A DNA stretch of 64,000 nt from contig NC_080572.1 of the NCBI RefSeq assembly GCF_030247185.1, positions 189,815,800 through 189,879,799 on the forward strand, written 5' to 3'. Positions 52,621 through 63,052 of this stretch are shown in pieces. A program made the translations under genes and the position numbers. The DNA is from Malaya genurostris. Lineage: Eukaryota; Arthropoda; Insecta; Diptera; Culicidae. The notes below the pieces were generated by a model. It was not told the origin of the DNA, ran no database searches, and was given only the letters and a program-made list of their open reading frames with translations. Within the stretch, counting starts at the first letter, position 1, and each line of letters starts with the position of its first letter.

Positions 52621-52852
52621 TGTCAGAGAAGTCATCTTTGGATATAGGTAGTATTTGGGCAATGCGATAGAAACATGTGGTGCAGACCCTCATGACTTGC
52701 TAGCGTTGGTAACCAAAAATTTGTAAATAGTTCGTTATGACGACATACATGAAAAATAAACATGCTTTGATCAATGCCAACTAGTCCGAACGGTGTGACG
52801 AAAGCAAGCACATGGTTTTAAGTTTTACTTGGCTTGCTGAAGCAAAGTGAAT
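52621..52852 (-). repeat. Dispersed repeat with empty site for the 10.57-kb element
   Basis: The inverse of 10445-10567 plus 12189-12245. In this copy CATGTATGTCG is uninterrupted at 52741-52751, with a single TA at 52746-52747 where the other copy holds the 1.62-kb element. Confidence 0.78.
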
Positions 52853-53634
52853 TTTCTCGGAAATTTCTCACCTGATTTTTACAAACTAAGATGCAAATGA
52901 AAGGTCTTGAGATTCTTCAAAATGTCCTCGAAAAACTGATCCAGAGCCGACTTCCGGTTCCGATATTACAGTGAGATTGGCATTTTTTCACAAGCGATGG
53001 CAAAACGAGATGAACATTTTTATAAAACTTACTACTAAATTCATATAGCTTGTTAGTTGGTGGATATATCAATCTAATTTGGGACTATTGGTGCCCGGTT
53101 TCCGCTTCCGAACGCACCAGTAATTGTGATGAAAAGCTCCAAAAACGGAACTCACTTCGGTTTTTCAGCAACGATTAAACCGATTTTCACAAATCATGAC
53201 TCAAATTATAGCACTTTTCAGAAATCATGAATCAAATTAATTTAATTGTCTTAAAAAATACTGTGAAATTTCATCCAGATCCGACTTCCGGTTCCGAAAC
53301 TATCGAGCAATGAGTATCAAAACTTTCAAACTGTCATACAAAATGATGCAAAATCGGTACGCATCGGTACGTGTTGGTACGGAAGAAGAAGAAAACGCAC
53401 CTGATTAGCACACAGCGTGCTTTGTGTAAATTTGTATGGCGTGCAGGATTGCCACATTTGAATCTTTATTAACTTGACATAACTGTTTTCAAAAAGGTGA
53501 TGATAGTTTATATCGAAGAAAGTTCTTGATTTTATTCAAGTTTCAAACAAATAAACTTGACAGAATCTTCTAGTGATGTTTTGGAAAATATAAGTAATAT
53601 GAGAAACGCATCATTACACCACTAGGTGGATTAG
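52853..53634 (+). repeat. S repeat, 3' part (plus)
   Basis: Sub-units at 52950 and 53282 and the tail ending near 53634. Similar to 150-926. Confidence 0.78.
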
Positions 53635-53744
53635 AAAAGGTTTTCTTTGTTATCATCAATATATAATTACAGTATGAATGTGCTTGGTGCCGATAAATTC
53701 GGGTGTCTTTTAGAAACGGTGTAAGTTTTTGTTCTCTTTTCGTT

Positions 53745-54345
53745 CTCCCGTACAGTCTATAGAAAATTGTGCTTCGTTTGAGAAGGCGGTGGTGTTTTCT
53801 TCTTCCATACCAGCACGTACCGATGTGTAAATTTTTAAATCTATCGCCATATAATTTCGGAATCGGAAGTCGGATCTGGATGAAATTGCACAGTATCTTT
53901 TCCAACATTGAGAGCTATAACTTGTAATGTGATTCATGCAAATCGGTTGACCCGATGCTGAGAAATCAAGGTGAGTTTCGTTTTTTTAGCATTTCTTAAC
54001 TATCATGAACTATCTGGATGAATTTACCTGTAATATTTATAAAAATTTACTCCACGTTTCGTCATCGATTGTGAAAAACTACTCATCGAATCCGGATCAA
54101 CTTTTCGGGAACTTTTTGAAGAATTTCAGAACCTTTTATTTGCATTAGTTTTGTGCAAATCGGTTGAAAAATTTACGAGAAAAATGAGAGAGCATTTTCT
54201 CATAAATTTACACATATTACCTGGTGATTCAGGAACCAGGAGTCGGATAAAGATGAAATTCAATTATAAGCTATGGCAACATAAAGTCTTTCGTTTGAAA
54301 CTAAATTTGTGAAAATCGTTTCAGCCATCTCTGAGAAAAGTGAGT
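53745..54345 (-). repeat. S repeat piece (minus)
   Basis: Begins with GTGTTTTCTTCTTCCATACC (inverse of the pre-tail region) and runs through two sub-units. It lies between two plus-oriented S copies. Confidence 0.7.
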
Positions 54346-54359
54346 GATCGTTTAATCTT

Positions 54360-54800
54360 TGTCCGACTTCCGGTTCCGGAATTAAAAGGTAATATGTGCG
54401 AATCTATGAAAAAAGTCACACTCACAGTAAGATGCAAATAAAAGGTCCTGACATTATTCAAAAAGTCCCCGAAAATTCGATCCGGATCCGGCATCCGGTT
54501 CCGGTATTACAGCGCGATAAGTGAAAATTTTTCAATTTCATGAGTATTTTTTCATAAGAGATGGCGAAACGAGGTGCAAATTTGTATAAAACTTTCATCC
54601 ATATCCGACATTCGGTTCCGAAATTATATGCCGATGAGTGTCAATTCTTTTGAACCATCATTCAAAATGGCGATGTAAAACCGCTACGTACTGGTACGGA
54701 AGAAGAAAACACCATCGCCTTTCTGACGAGGTAAACAACGTACTTCATTCAATTCCGTACAGCGTGCAGGAAAAATCTGTAGCGTGACGGATTCTCCTAT
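54360..54800 (+). repeat. S repeat piece (plus)
   Basis: Starts at CGACTTCCGGTTCCGGAATT and runs through the GTACTGGTACGGAAGAAG region to about 54790, without the usual tail. Confidence 0.7.
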
Positions 54801-55378
54801 TTTTGACTCTTTTTTGCACTTGTAATTGTTAATAACTTTTTTAAATAACAATGAATATTTTTGGTTGTAGATCCGACCATAGGGACGAGTAAAATGCCGT
54901 TTTATTCATGTTGATACGTCCCATTGGTTTTGAACACGAATGACACCCAGTTGGAAAAACGTGGTTTTGAGAAAAAGTCGAACAAAGTTTTCATTCGTGA
55001 CTAATCGTGCCTGGACACGCACCGTCTCCCCCTTTTTCTACCAACTTTTTGTCACGTGTACTAATCCTATATCATTTTTAAGAGTATTTACTAGTAATTA
55101 AGGCAAAAATAATTCAATTTTTTGAAATTGAATTGAAGGAACCTGACCATAAACATAACAGTTTCAAAATAATCTAAGAATAATACCACTGTACGAAAAA
55201 AATTGATTTTATAACCTCTAAAAATGTTCAAAGCCACTGAATAGTAGAAATGAAAAATAAAAACAAACTAAAGCAAAAGGACTAATTTTGAGGAACGCCC
55301 TCAGTTGCTGGTTGACTTAAGTTACACTAAATCTTGCCGAACATTGTAAACCAGTACCTAAACACACTCAGAAAACTA
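54801..55378. other. Unassigned
   Basis: No gene recognised; no copy elsewhere in the window was noticed. Confidence 0.4.
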
Positions 55379-55490
55379 TTTTCGGATCATCATCATAATA
55401 AGAGTCACCCTAATACCACCTATATCCAAAGATGATTTCTCTGACACTGATCATTTGTTCTGAAGGAATCGTAGCCATAAAGTATAAGGT
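55379..55490 (-). repeat. Dispersed repeat with empty SINE-P site
   Basis: The inverse of 52415-52457 plus 52621-52665. On the minus strand it reads AGAACAAATGATCAGTGTCA with one copy of the duplicated 11-mer and no SINE. Flanking similarity is roughly three quarters. Confidence 0.78.
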
Positions 55491-55655
55491 TCATGTCAGA
55501 GTGAGCGCGGAATGCGGACCGAAACGAAGCGATTCAATGCGATGCACTTTTGCCACATCGCATTCACTCTGACAGGTTTGCTTTGATCAAATGTAACTAG
55601 CTCACACGCGCGTCCAGACGCTTCGCGTGACGCTTTCACTCTGATAGCGACCTAA
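55491..55655. mobile_element. Possible MITE with TCAGAGTGA ends
   Basis: TGTCAGAGTGAGCGCGG at the left is mirrored at the right (TATCAGAGTGAAAGCGTCA inverted), with GAAGCG near both. It is GC-richer than the surroundings. Boundaries and target duplication are uncertain. Confidence 0.5.
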
Positions 55656-57587
55656 GACTAAGCCAGAAATATGTTTGTTCCTCTAATTGGAGGATCCGGA
55701 ACACTGTGAATCGATTTGTTTTTTTTTCGAAGATGTTTTAGGTAGCTTTTAAGACTATCTAGAGTAAATATGCACTCCAAAAAAAAACAGTTTGAATTCA
55801 GCCAGATGCCTTTCTCCTATTAGTCATACTCTCAGAAGTCAGAAGTATTACTATGGCACTCTGGAAAGAACTTCTCATTGAATATTAACAGCCAAAATTA
55901 GAAGAGTTTGTTCCGATTTCTTTTGCAGCATCTGTCTAAATAACGGTTTGAAATTTTTAACAAACCTCACCCTGTAGCTACCGAATACCATTTATTTGAG
56001 CTTTTTGTTTTAGAAAATCGATTGAACCATCCCGTAGAAAAGCGATTGAGTGAGGTGTGGGGATTTTTATCCCTATTTCCAATACTTTCGGAACCGCATT
56101 ATTTCGGGTCAAATTTAGAAGAATTTTTTCCGATTTTGCATCGTCAAAAACGCAAATTTGGCAGCAAAAAAAAATACTACAGATCACATCAACGCCTGTG
56201 AAAAGTTGCAAACCACTGAACTGATTAGCTGGTTAAAGATTATGGCAGAATTAGTCAGTCACTTCAAGCGTCATTCAAAACCAACAGCTGATTCAATTTT
56301 TAAATTGGGGGAGTGTGTGTAGGTCCATAAAATTTGATTGGCCCAATTTGGACTGATAGGAGGCTGATATCGGAGGCGGATGAAGCGAAAAAGTTTCTAT
56401 TTTAGAGCCTTGTCGCAAATATGTAGCATCATATTATTGCCGCTTTCAGCCTAAGTCAATTTAAGTTTTATTGCATTCTCGTACGTAGAAATATTTCGCA
56501 AAGAACCATTAATAATGGAATATTACGTCAATTGCAACATCAAATTGTATTTCAAAATTAAGGAATACAAGCTGAAAACTCCTTTAAATTCAACAATCGA
56601 TCATTATTCTTATCTCCCAAATGGATGTCACAGCTGCTGCACAGAGCCCAGTTTGACTGGTAATAACCGACCAGTTTTGTAGGGCTGCATTATTTTAATG
56701 TATTGGGCTCTTAAAGATCAATCAATCAATCATTGTTTATTCTACTTAGCGACACGCGACCGGGAGCTTGATGAATACTCATTCCATAAATATTGCGATA
56801 AATGGGCGTGGGATCGCATCGACGTAAGGTTTGCGGCGGTAAAGGATGTTCGTTCATTTCTTGGTTTATTATATTTGGAAAACTTTCCGTCGGAGGCTTG
56901 TTCGCCTCTGTACGTGAAAGTCAAGTGGTTATGAATATCCCGGCGCGATAAACGGAACCCATGTTTTTTTCGAATGGTCTAGGAGATACGTAAATGATAT
57001 TATATCGATAAATAAGAAGACATCGAATGGTATATGCTTTGTTATGCACGTGCATCATGTTATGTTTCTCATATTGGCTATGTTTTTGCGAAGTTGGATT
57101 ATACTACCTACTCTCTTAGGCAAAGTGCCCGCACCTTGAACTCAACACTACCCTTTGAGTCCTGTGCAATATTTGTGCCATCTTTTTTACACACTTTCAT
57201 CAACTTTTTCAACAAATCTTGTCGATTTTGAAGTCTATTCTTCTTCTTCCGGAGCTTACAATTCAAAGCCGCCTAAAATGTTTCTGTTGGACGAAGTTCT
57301 GGTGAGTTTGGCAGTTTAGATTACTAAATTGCTAAGCCTGATTGCACTAGGAAAGAAAAAGTTCGTTTGTTGTCAGTCTTGCCAAACTCGTGGTCAAAGG
57401 AGAAAATAGCCACCCAATTCAAGGCGCACAAATAGGAGGCAAGAGAATCAACGGACGAAAAAAAAAAGCCAAGAAACAAACGGGACGCAGCAAGAACGAA
57501 ACGATAGAAAACTAGGTGCTTCAATATTTCAACAGCGATGACGTCAGCAGTGTAATGCCGTGATCAAGAGATTGCGACACAGTCGAA
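55656..57587. other. Unassigned
   Basis: No gene supported. An S-like minus-oriented scrap lies at about 55970-56110 (ATCGATTGAACC, TTTCGGAACCGC). ORF 56698-56934 (plus, 78 aa) has no recognised match. Confidence 0.4.
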
Positions 57588-58842
57588 ATGAATGGTAAGT
57601 GTGAACGCAAACAAATTGAATCATTGAAAGAAATTTATTTGAGCTGTAAGGAGGAATTTCCAGATCGAAATATTGGATTTAGCACATTTACAGTATTAAG
57701 CCCAAAACACTGCACGTTGGTTGGAAGTTCTGGTTCACATAACATATGTGTTTGCACAATCCATGAGAATGTTTCATTATTGATTCATGCTGTTGAAAAA
57801 TGTTTCAAGTATGATGATAAGAATTATTATTTAAAAAAGTTATTATGTAACTCATCAAAAAGATCCTGCTACCTCCGTGAATGCAAAAGTTGGCCAGCGA
57901 CACAAGATCTGGAGAGAAGCGTTTTAGACAATTTCGAGGAACGTGATTTGACTGAGATAAAATTTGAACAATGGGTTTCTACTGACAGATGTGATCTAGA
58001 GAAATTTGTCAATCAGTAGAAGAATTTGCAGCATATTTTTGCGAAAAACTAGAAAAACTTGTGACTCATGATTTTATTAAAAATCAGCAATCTGATTTTC
58101 ATAAAAAGTCAAAATATAATTTAAAGACAGGAAAAATAGTAATTATTTGTGATTTTTCAGAAATTTTTTTATTTATGCTTCAGGATGCTGTTCAATGCCA
58201 CTATAGGAGCAATGATCAAACAACCATTCATCCGTTTGAAATTTATTATAGAGAATCAAAAGAGCTTAAATATTTAAGTTTCATTGTGATTTCAGAAGTG
58301 CTTAAACACGATACCATCGCAGTTCAAGTGTTTATTTCACAACTAATGTCATTTTTGAAATGCAAAATTCAAATTAAAAGCAAGCAGCTTCCCCGCAGTA
58401 CAAAAACAGAAAAAAAATTTGCAAGTCGCTGTAAATTTAAATCAATGTATAAATGTGATGCTGAGTGGCATTTTTTTTGCAACTTCTCATGGTAAATGGC
58501 CATGTGATGCACTCGGGGGTAATTTAAAGGGAATGGTACGACATGAAAGCTTGGCTAAACTACATGAATACCCAATCACAACTGCAAAACAAGTATATGA
58601 ATGGGCAGAGCAGAGACCTCAAGATGCATTCACGACCATGTCTTTTTGTTACGTGTCACAATAAGAATATGAACGGGGAGTGGCCGAGTGGAGTAGTATT
58701 TATAAGGATACCAAAATGATTCCAGGCGCACAGAAATACCATTCTTTCGTTCCGATTTCAGAAACCACAATCGTCACAAGACTGTATTCGAATGACTATG
58801 CACGTAGTACTCATACAATTTTTAAAAATTTAAAACCATAAA
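57588..58842 (+). pseudogene. Transposase-like gene of an unnamed widespread family, broken
   Basis: Three successive pieces. 57588-58019 has IGFSTFTVLSPKHC and the Cys-rich HNICVCTIHENV. 58025-58490 has KIVIICDFSEIFLFMLQDAV, then HYRSNDQTTIHPFEIYYRE. 58450-58842 has WHFFATSHGKWPCDALGGNL after a frame change in an eight-T run, then an in-frame stop at 58662, and ends IPGAQKYHSFVPISETT. I have seen these motifs in many unnamed arthropod and cnidarian proteins that look like DDE transposases. CDFSE would supply the first Asp and GKxxCD a conserved nucleic-acid-binding or catalytic region. The part that should hold a second Asp (before SRCKFKSMYKC) is eroded. The N-terminus is missing. Superfamily not assigned. 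Confidence 0.65.
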
Positions 58843-60205
58843 TATAATTAAGAATTATTCATCTACATGTAATAATTGTAGATATAGCAAGCAAATAAAC
58901 AATTCATGGTAACATGAAAAATGGTGTTATAATTAAATATTCAAGTATCTCAAGACCAACTACTTTTAGAATAATAATATTCTACTTTTTAATGATTATC
59001 TTTCAACGAGAACTTGAAATTTCGAATATATCTGTAAATTGTTATAGCTGTAACCAGTGTTGGTGATTGCCGAAAATTTCACAGAAGCTGCTATATCGCT
59101 ATCTATATTGTATACAACATTTTCAATCCGGTAGAAGATGCTACAAGAACTCGAGTCTCTCAATGCATGAACCGCGAGAGAATTTTTCTACATTCCTTCG
59201 CTCCACTCCACTTCATACTCTGAGTATTTCTCGGCCCTTAAAAAAAATTGCAGTCTGATAATGATCGCCGCTGTGTGGAATTTACCAAGAGAGAATCGCA
59301 AGTTGACAATTATCGCAGAAAATCGAATCGATGATTCAACTTGATGATTCTCACACTAGGTTGCAATATTTCAAAACCCTTGTGTGGAGCATTCACATAC
59401 ATTTTCATAGACACAACTTATACAAAGATTATATGCACATAGTTAGAATAAGCGGAAATAGTAAAATGATTCTATCGCAATTGTCAACTGCCTGTATAGA
59501 ATCGGATCGAGAAACGAGAATAAGCGACCGTTTGTTGCTTCAGAGAAGATCCCCACAGCGGCGTGCCAACCTTTGATTCTCAGAAATATCATCGAGAGAA
59601 ATTCGCTCTCGCACTGGTGTCGATTCTATGTTAAATGAGCCATGCCGGGTTTTTGTTGTTGCGATGATTTTCAACTCTCTTTGATGGCACTGATTCAATC
59701 GTTGAAGAGTTGCCAGCAAACGTTCTTTGATACGATAAAAGCCATCCTTGGCTGTAACTTCTCCATTTTTTAAAAGGCACGGATGGGATAGCCATCAATC
59801 TGTAGGTTTTATAAAGAGTTTTAAAATAAAAATTATCAAAAAAAATTAAAACCCTGATTTTTTTTATAAAACTTTTTCGGATTATTTTTTAATTATTGAG
59901 AAAACAAATCAAAAACTTTTTCCCGTACATATTTTTTTAGAGTGCCCAATCGATTCCATACAACTTCTTCCTGAACGCCATTTTTGTACGGTTTCCGAGT
60001 TAAAAAGATTTGAAAAAAAGCAATTTTTGTGAAATGCAGAAATACATTCGCCCTTTTGAAAAATCAGTCGTGAGTCGGATTAACCTCTCCATCGGTTCAA
60101 AACTTATGGTTTGCCATATAGAAGTCATGTGCAAAGTTTCATCCAAATCGGAGAAAGTCGATTCTGATGTTGTCACTTTTTCGTCTACTCATTCCTGGAA
60201 TTGCT
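58843..60205. other. Unassigned
   Basis: No gene, repeat family or element end recognised. ORFs at 59067 and 59331 are short and match nothing. Confidence 0.45.
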
Positions 60206-61625
60206 CAATAAAGTCTGCTTCACTTAGAATTGGAACAAACTTTTGCTCATATTGTGGCGCTCCTGGTGGACGGATTTGGAAGTTCTTGGCGCCCACGTGT
60301 TGATTTTTGACATTCCGCAAATCGACTGTACTTTGTAAACAATCAACATGGAAGCCAAAAGAAGGGAAAAAATTGGGCACAGTTATAGCCTGTTCGCACT
60401 ACATGGGACGACCGGGACCGTCGGCGCTGGAAAAAACTCGGCGAGGAGTATCGGTGGCAACCAAATGGATTTTATCCCGGATCCGGGATTCCAATACATA
60501 TTCACGCCGGCAGCTCAGTCATCGCCGATGAGGAAAAAAACGTCCCGGTAGTCCCAGTAATTGCCCAGAAATACCGTATGGCACGTTATCAAACGGTATA
60601 AGGAAACATTGAAGACGATTAGGAAGCCTCAAGCCAATCGTCGGAGTGGAACTGTCGACCGGAAACTGCGTGGTAAGATTTCGAAGACGATTAAGACGAT
60701 TAAGATCTTAATCTGTCGGACCGTGATTTCGCCAGAAAATTCGGTGCTGCCCATAGTACTGTGAGGAGAACTCGACTCCGGGAAGGAATCAAGTCGTATC
60801 GAGGTAGCAAGCAGCCAAATCGGACCATTAAACAGAATAGTGTGGTCAAAATTCGTACTCGGAAACTATATGACCAGGTGCTGACCAAGTTCGACGGGTG
60901 TCTTCTGATGGACGATGAAAGCTATGTCAAGGCTGACTTCGGGCAAATCCCAGGTCAAAAATTTTACTTGGCAACGGCTCGGGGGGATGTTTCAGCCAAA
61001 TTTCAATTTGATTTTGCCGACAAATTTGCAATAAAATTTTATGATATGGCAGAGTATTTGCAGCTGTGGCAAAAAAACGAAAGTTTTTGTAACAAATAAG
61101 ACAATAACATCGGAACTATACCAAAAAGAGTGTCTTCAAAAACGAATTTTGCCGTTCATTCGATCCCACGACCATCCCGTAATGTTTTGGCCAGATTTGG
61201 CAAGCTGTCATTACAGCAAAGTCGTTCAAGAATGGTATGCAGAGAAAGGGGTCCAGTTTGTTCCGAAAAACCTTAACCCACCCAACTGCCTCCAGTTCCG
61301 CCCTTTTGAGAAATACTGGGCAATCATGAAGAGGAGACTCAAGGCAAAGGAAAAGGTTGTCAAAGACATCAATCAGATGACGACCTGGTGGAATAAGATA
61401 GCTAAAACGATGGACGAAGAAGGTGTGCGCCGCCTAATGAGCCGTGTTACAGGAAATATTCGAGAATTACTTCGAAACCGTGACGAATAATTTTATCCGT
61501 ATTTTTTTCTTAAAAGTATGAAGAAAACGTTACATTTGTATAAAAAAAGATCTTGAATTCAATAATAAATAACTGAAATACAGGCAATTGTCTTTGTTCC
61601 AATTTTATCTGAAGCAAGCTTTTGG
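60206..61625 (+). mobile_element. Second DD37E mariner, near full length
   Basis: The transposase (next entry) lies between inverted repeats: TGCTTCACTTAGAATTGGAA (about 60216 onward) and, inverted, TGCTTCAGATAAAATTGGAA ending near 61620. The outermost bases and the TA duplication are not clear, so boundaries are approximate. The TIR differs from that of 2908-4193, so this is another subfamily. Confidence 0.75.
60561..61490 (+). pseudogene. DD37E transposase, two frameshifts
   Basis: Starts within the helix-turn-helix linker (NTVWHVIKRYKETL, RKPQANRRSGTVDRKLRG). The frame changes near 60700, where AAGACGATT is locally duplicated. It continues with LSDRDFARKFGAAHSTVRRT and the first catalytic Asp in LLMDDESYVKADF. 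It changes frame again at an AAAATTTT run near 61035, then runs to the stop at 61488 with the second Asp in MFWPDLASCHY and the Glu in RPFEKYWAIMKRR. Thirty-seven residues separate them. The last 150 codons (61041-61490) are fully open. The N-terminal start is not clear; a frame from ATG 60348 does not resemble a transposase. Confidence 0.85.
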
Positions 61626-61689
61626 CGCTTTTGGATACATTCATTTATACCTATATACTTGCTTATTAATCATACCGATTTCCATATAA

Positions 61690-62180
61690 GCAAATTGATA
61701 GCCAAATTGTTTATTTTCTGTAAAGTTTTGTCATCTTCTGCTTTGTGTCGTCTTCTGGGACATAAAACTTATGATGGGCAGTGAAAAACAGGAGTTCCGA
61801 AAGCTGACGGAAGTCTGCTTTCACGTACGTTTCGTCATCCATAATGAAACAAAGCGGTTTTGTCAACATCAATGTGTAGAGCTTCTGTGCACGAGATTTT
61901 CGCATCGCATTCTGCTGTATTTATTGCGATTCGGCGTCTTTTAAACTTTGTACGTGTGTAGTCCACTACGTTTTTTTGAGTCTTGCACGAAAGTTTCTCT
62001 CAAACCGCTATGGATTTCTCTTGAAAGCTTGAACTACCTGCTTGTGATTTTTTTCACAATAAGGAAAACTATTTTGGCCACCTTTTTCGTCCGATCAGCA
62101 GTCAAACGTTCGTTGTGCCGTCGATTGTGCAATTTCCAGCTTCCCACAGATGACACGATGAGTATTCAGTATACATCCAA
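61690..62180 (-). pseudogene. Third DD37E transposase, internal fragment
   Basis: Minus-strand frame 61905-61711 contains RAQKLYTLMLTKPLCFIMDD and ETYVKADFRQL, the region around the first catalytic Asp, related to but distinct from the copy just upstream. Between about 61910 and 62180 three frames hold fragments of the N-terminal half (KLHNRRHNERLTADRTKKVAK, shown here as a broken run). The catalytic second half is missing. Inverted relative to the neighbouring element. Confidence 0.7.
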
Positions 62181-62820
62181 TATAACAAAGATTTTTTTTC
62201 TAGAAAAATTCGTTTTATAGAGACAGACAAGGTCAACGTCACGAAACATTATAGGTCCGGGACGTGGATAATATTTGGCTAGAAAAATTCTTAAATTAAT
62301 CTTGTGTCGACCGAGATTGATTAGTCGTATTTAAAACTGGCATTTCCTGGATGAAAACAAACCAATCTCATTTGCAGTTGTATTCAACACCCAAACCAAT
62401 TCAATTATCCGATGCCCGTTCTATTGACCAAAAGTCATCATTGGTACCCGGGAAGACATGAGATAGGAACTTATGTGTTGTCTCAGCTTCAACGAACAAT
62501 TTACTGGTAGAGGAACAAACATCATGAAAGGATAAATGAGCAGTGGTGGACTGAAATAGAAACGAGAGGATGTGTGAGAAGAACGACTCGTCTTAGGTGC
62601 ACGGCCGAACGAATTAAAGATTATAGAAATCCTTAATTCTCCAATCTTAATATTATTTGTATTACATTTGTTTGTTCTGCTTTAGTTTTCTGGAGGGAGC
62701 CTTAAGGTAGAATGTAGCGTCATAAAATGCGCGCAAAACTTCATCCGCTTCAGTTGAACGAACCAGAACTTTTTCCAGTGATTGAGCACAGTGGGCTTAC
62801 CTCTCGTTATGTTGCCTTGT
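62181..62820. other. Unassigned; R3 scrap at the end
   Basis: No gene recognised. GAGCACAGTGGGCTTACC near 62785 is the inverse of part of R3. Confidence 0.4.
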
Positions 62821-62832
62821 AAAAAAGATTGG

Positions 62833-63040
62833 CAAAGTCTTGGTATTACATTCCTTCCGTGGAATTTGGCCTTTCTGTTTCAACAGATTTCGCAGCCGAT
62901 TCTAAGCGTATAGAATCATTGCATGGCTATGGATCCTATGGATCCTACTGACACTAAGAATCCTTCCAGGTCGGGACTCGAACATACGACAGCTGGCCTG
63001 TAAGACCAGCGTCATATGCATTGAACCGCCAACTCGGGAC
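62833..63040 (-). mobile_element. SINE-V: intact tRNA-derived SINE
   Basis: A 208-bp SINE on the minus strand, flanked by a 12-bp duplication AAAAAAGATTGG (62821-62832, 63041-63052). Its 5' part folds like a tRNA: an A-box-like GTTGGCGGTTCAATGC, an anticodon arm CTGGTCTTACAGGCCAG whose loop would place TAC at the anticodon, and a B box GTTCGAGTCCC. The body ends GGAATGTAATACCAAGAC. A truncated copy lies in the LINE at 7411-7566. It is not a tRNA gene, because the acceptor stem is not closed. Confidence 0.88.
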
Positions 63041-63052
63041 AAAAAAGATTGG

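Noticed and set aside
60010..60380. Overlapping ORFs on both strands before the second DD37E element
   Set aside because: They cover the element's inverted repeat and leader and show no transposase or other motif.
62833..63040. tRNA gene (also considered at 52458)
   Set aside because: A and B boxes are present, but no closed acceptor stem, and both are followed by SINE bodies and bracketed by target duplications.
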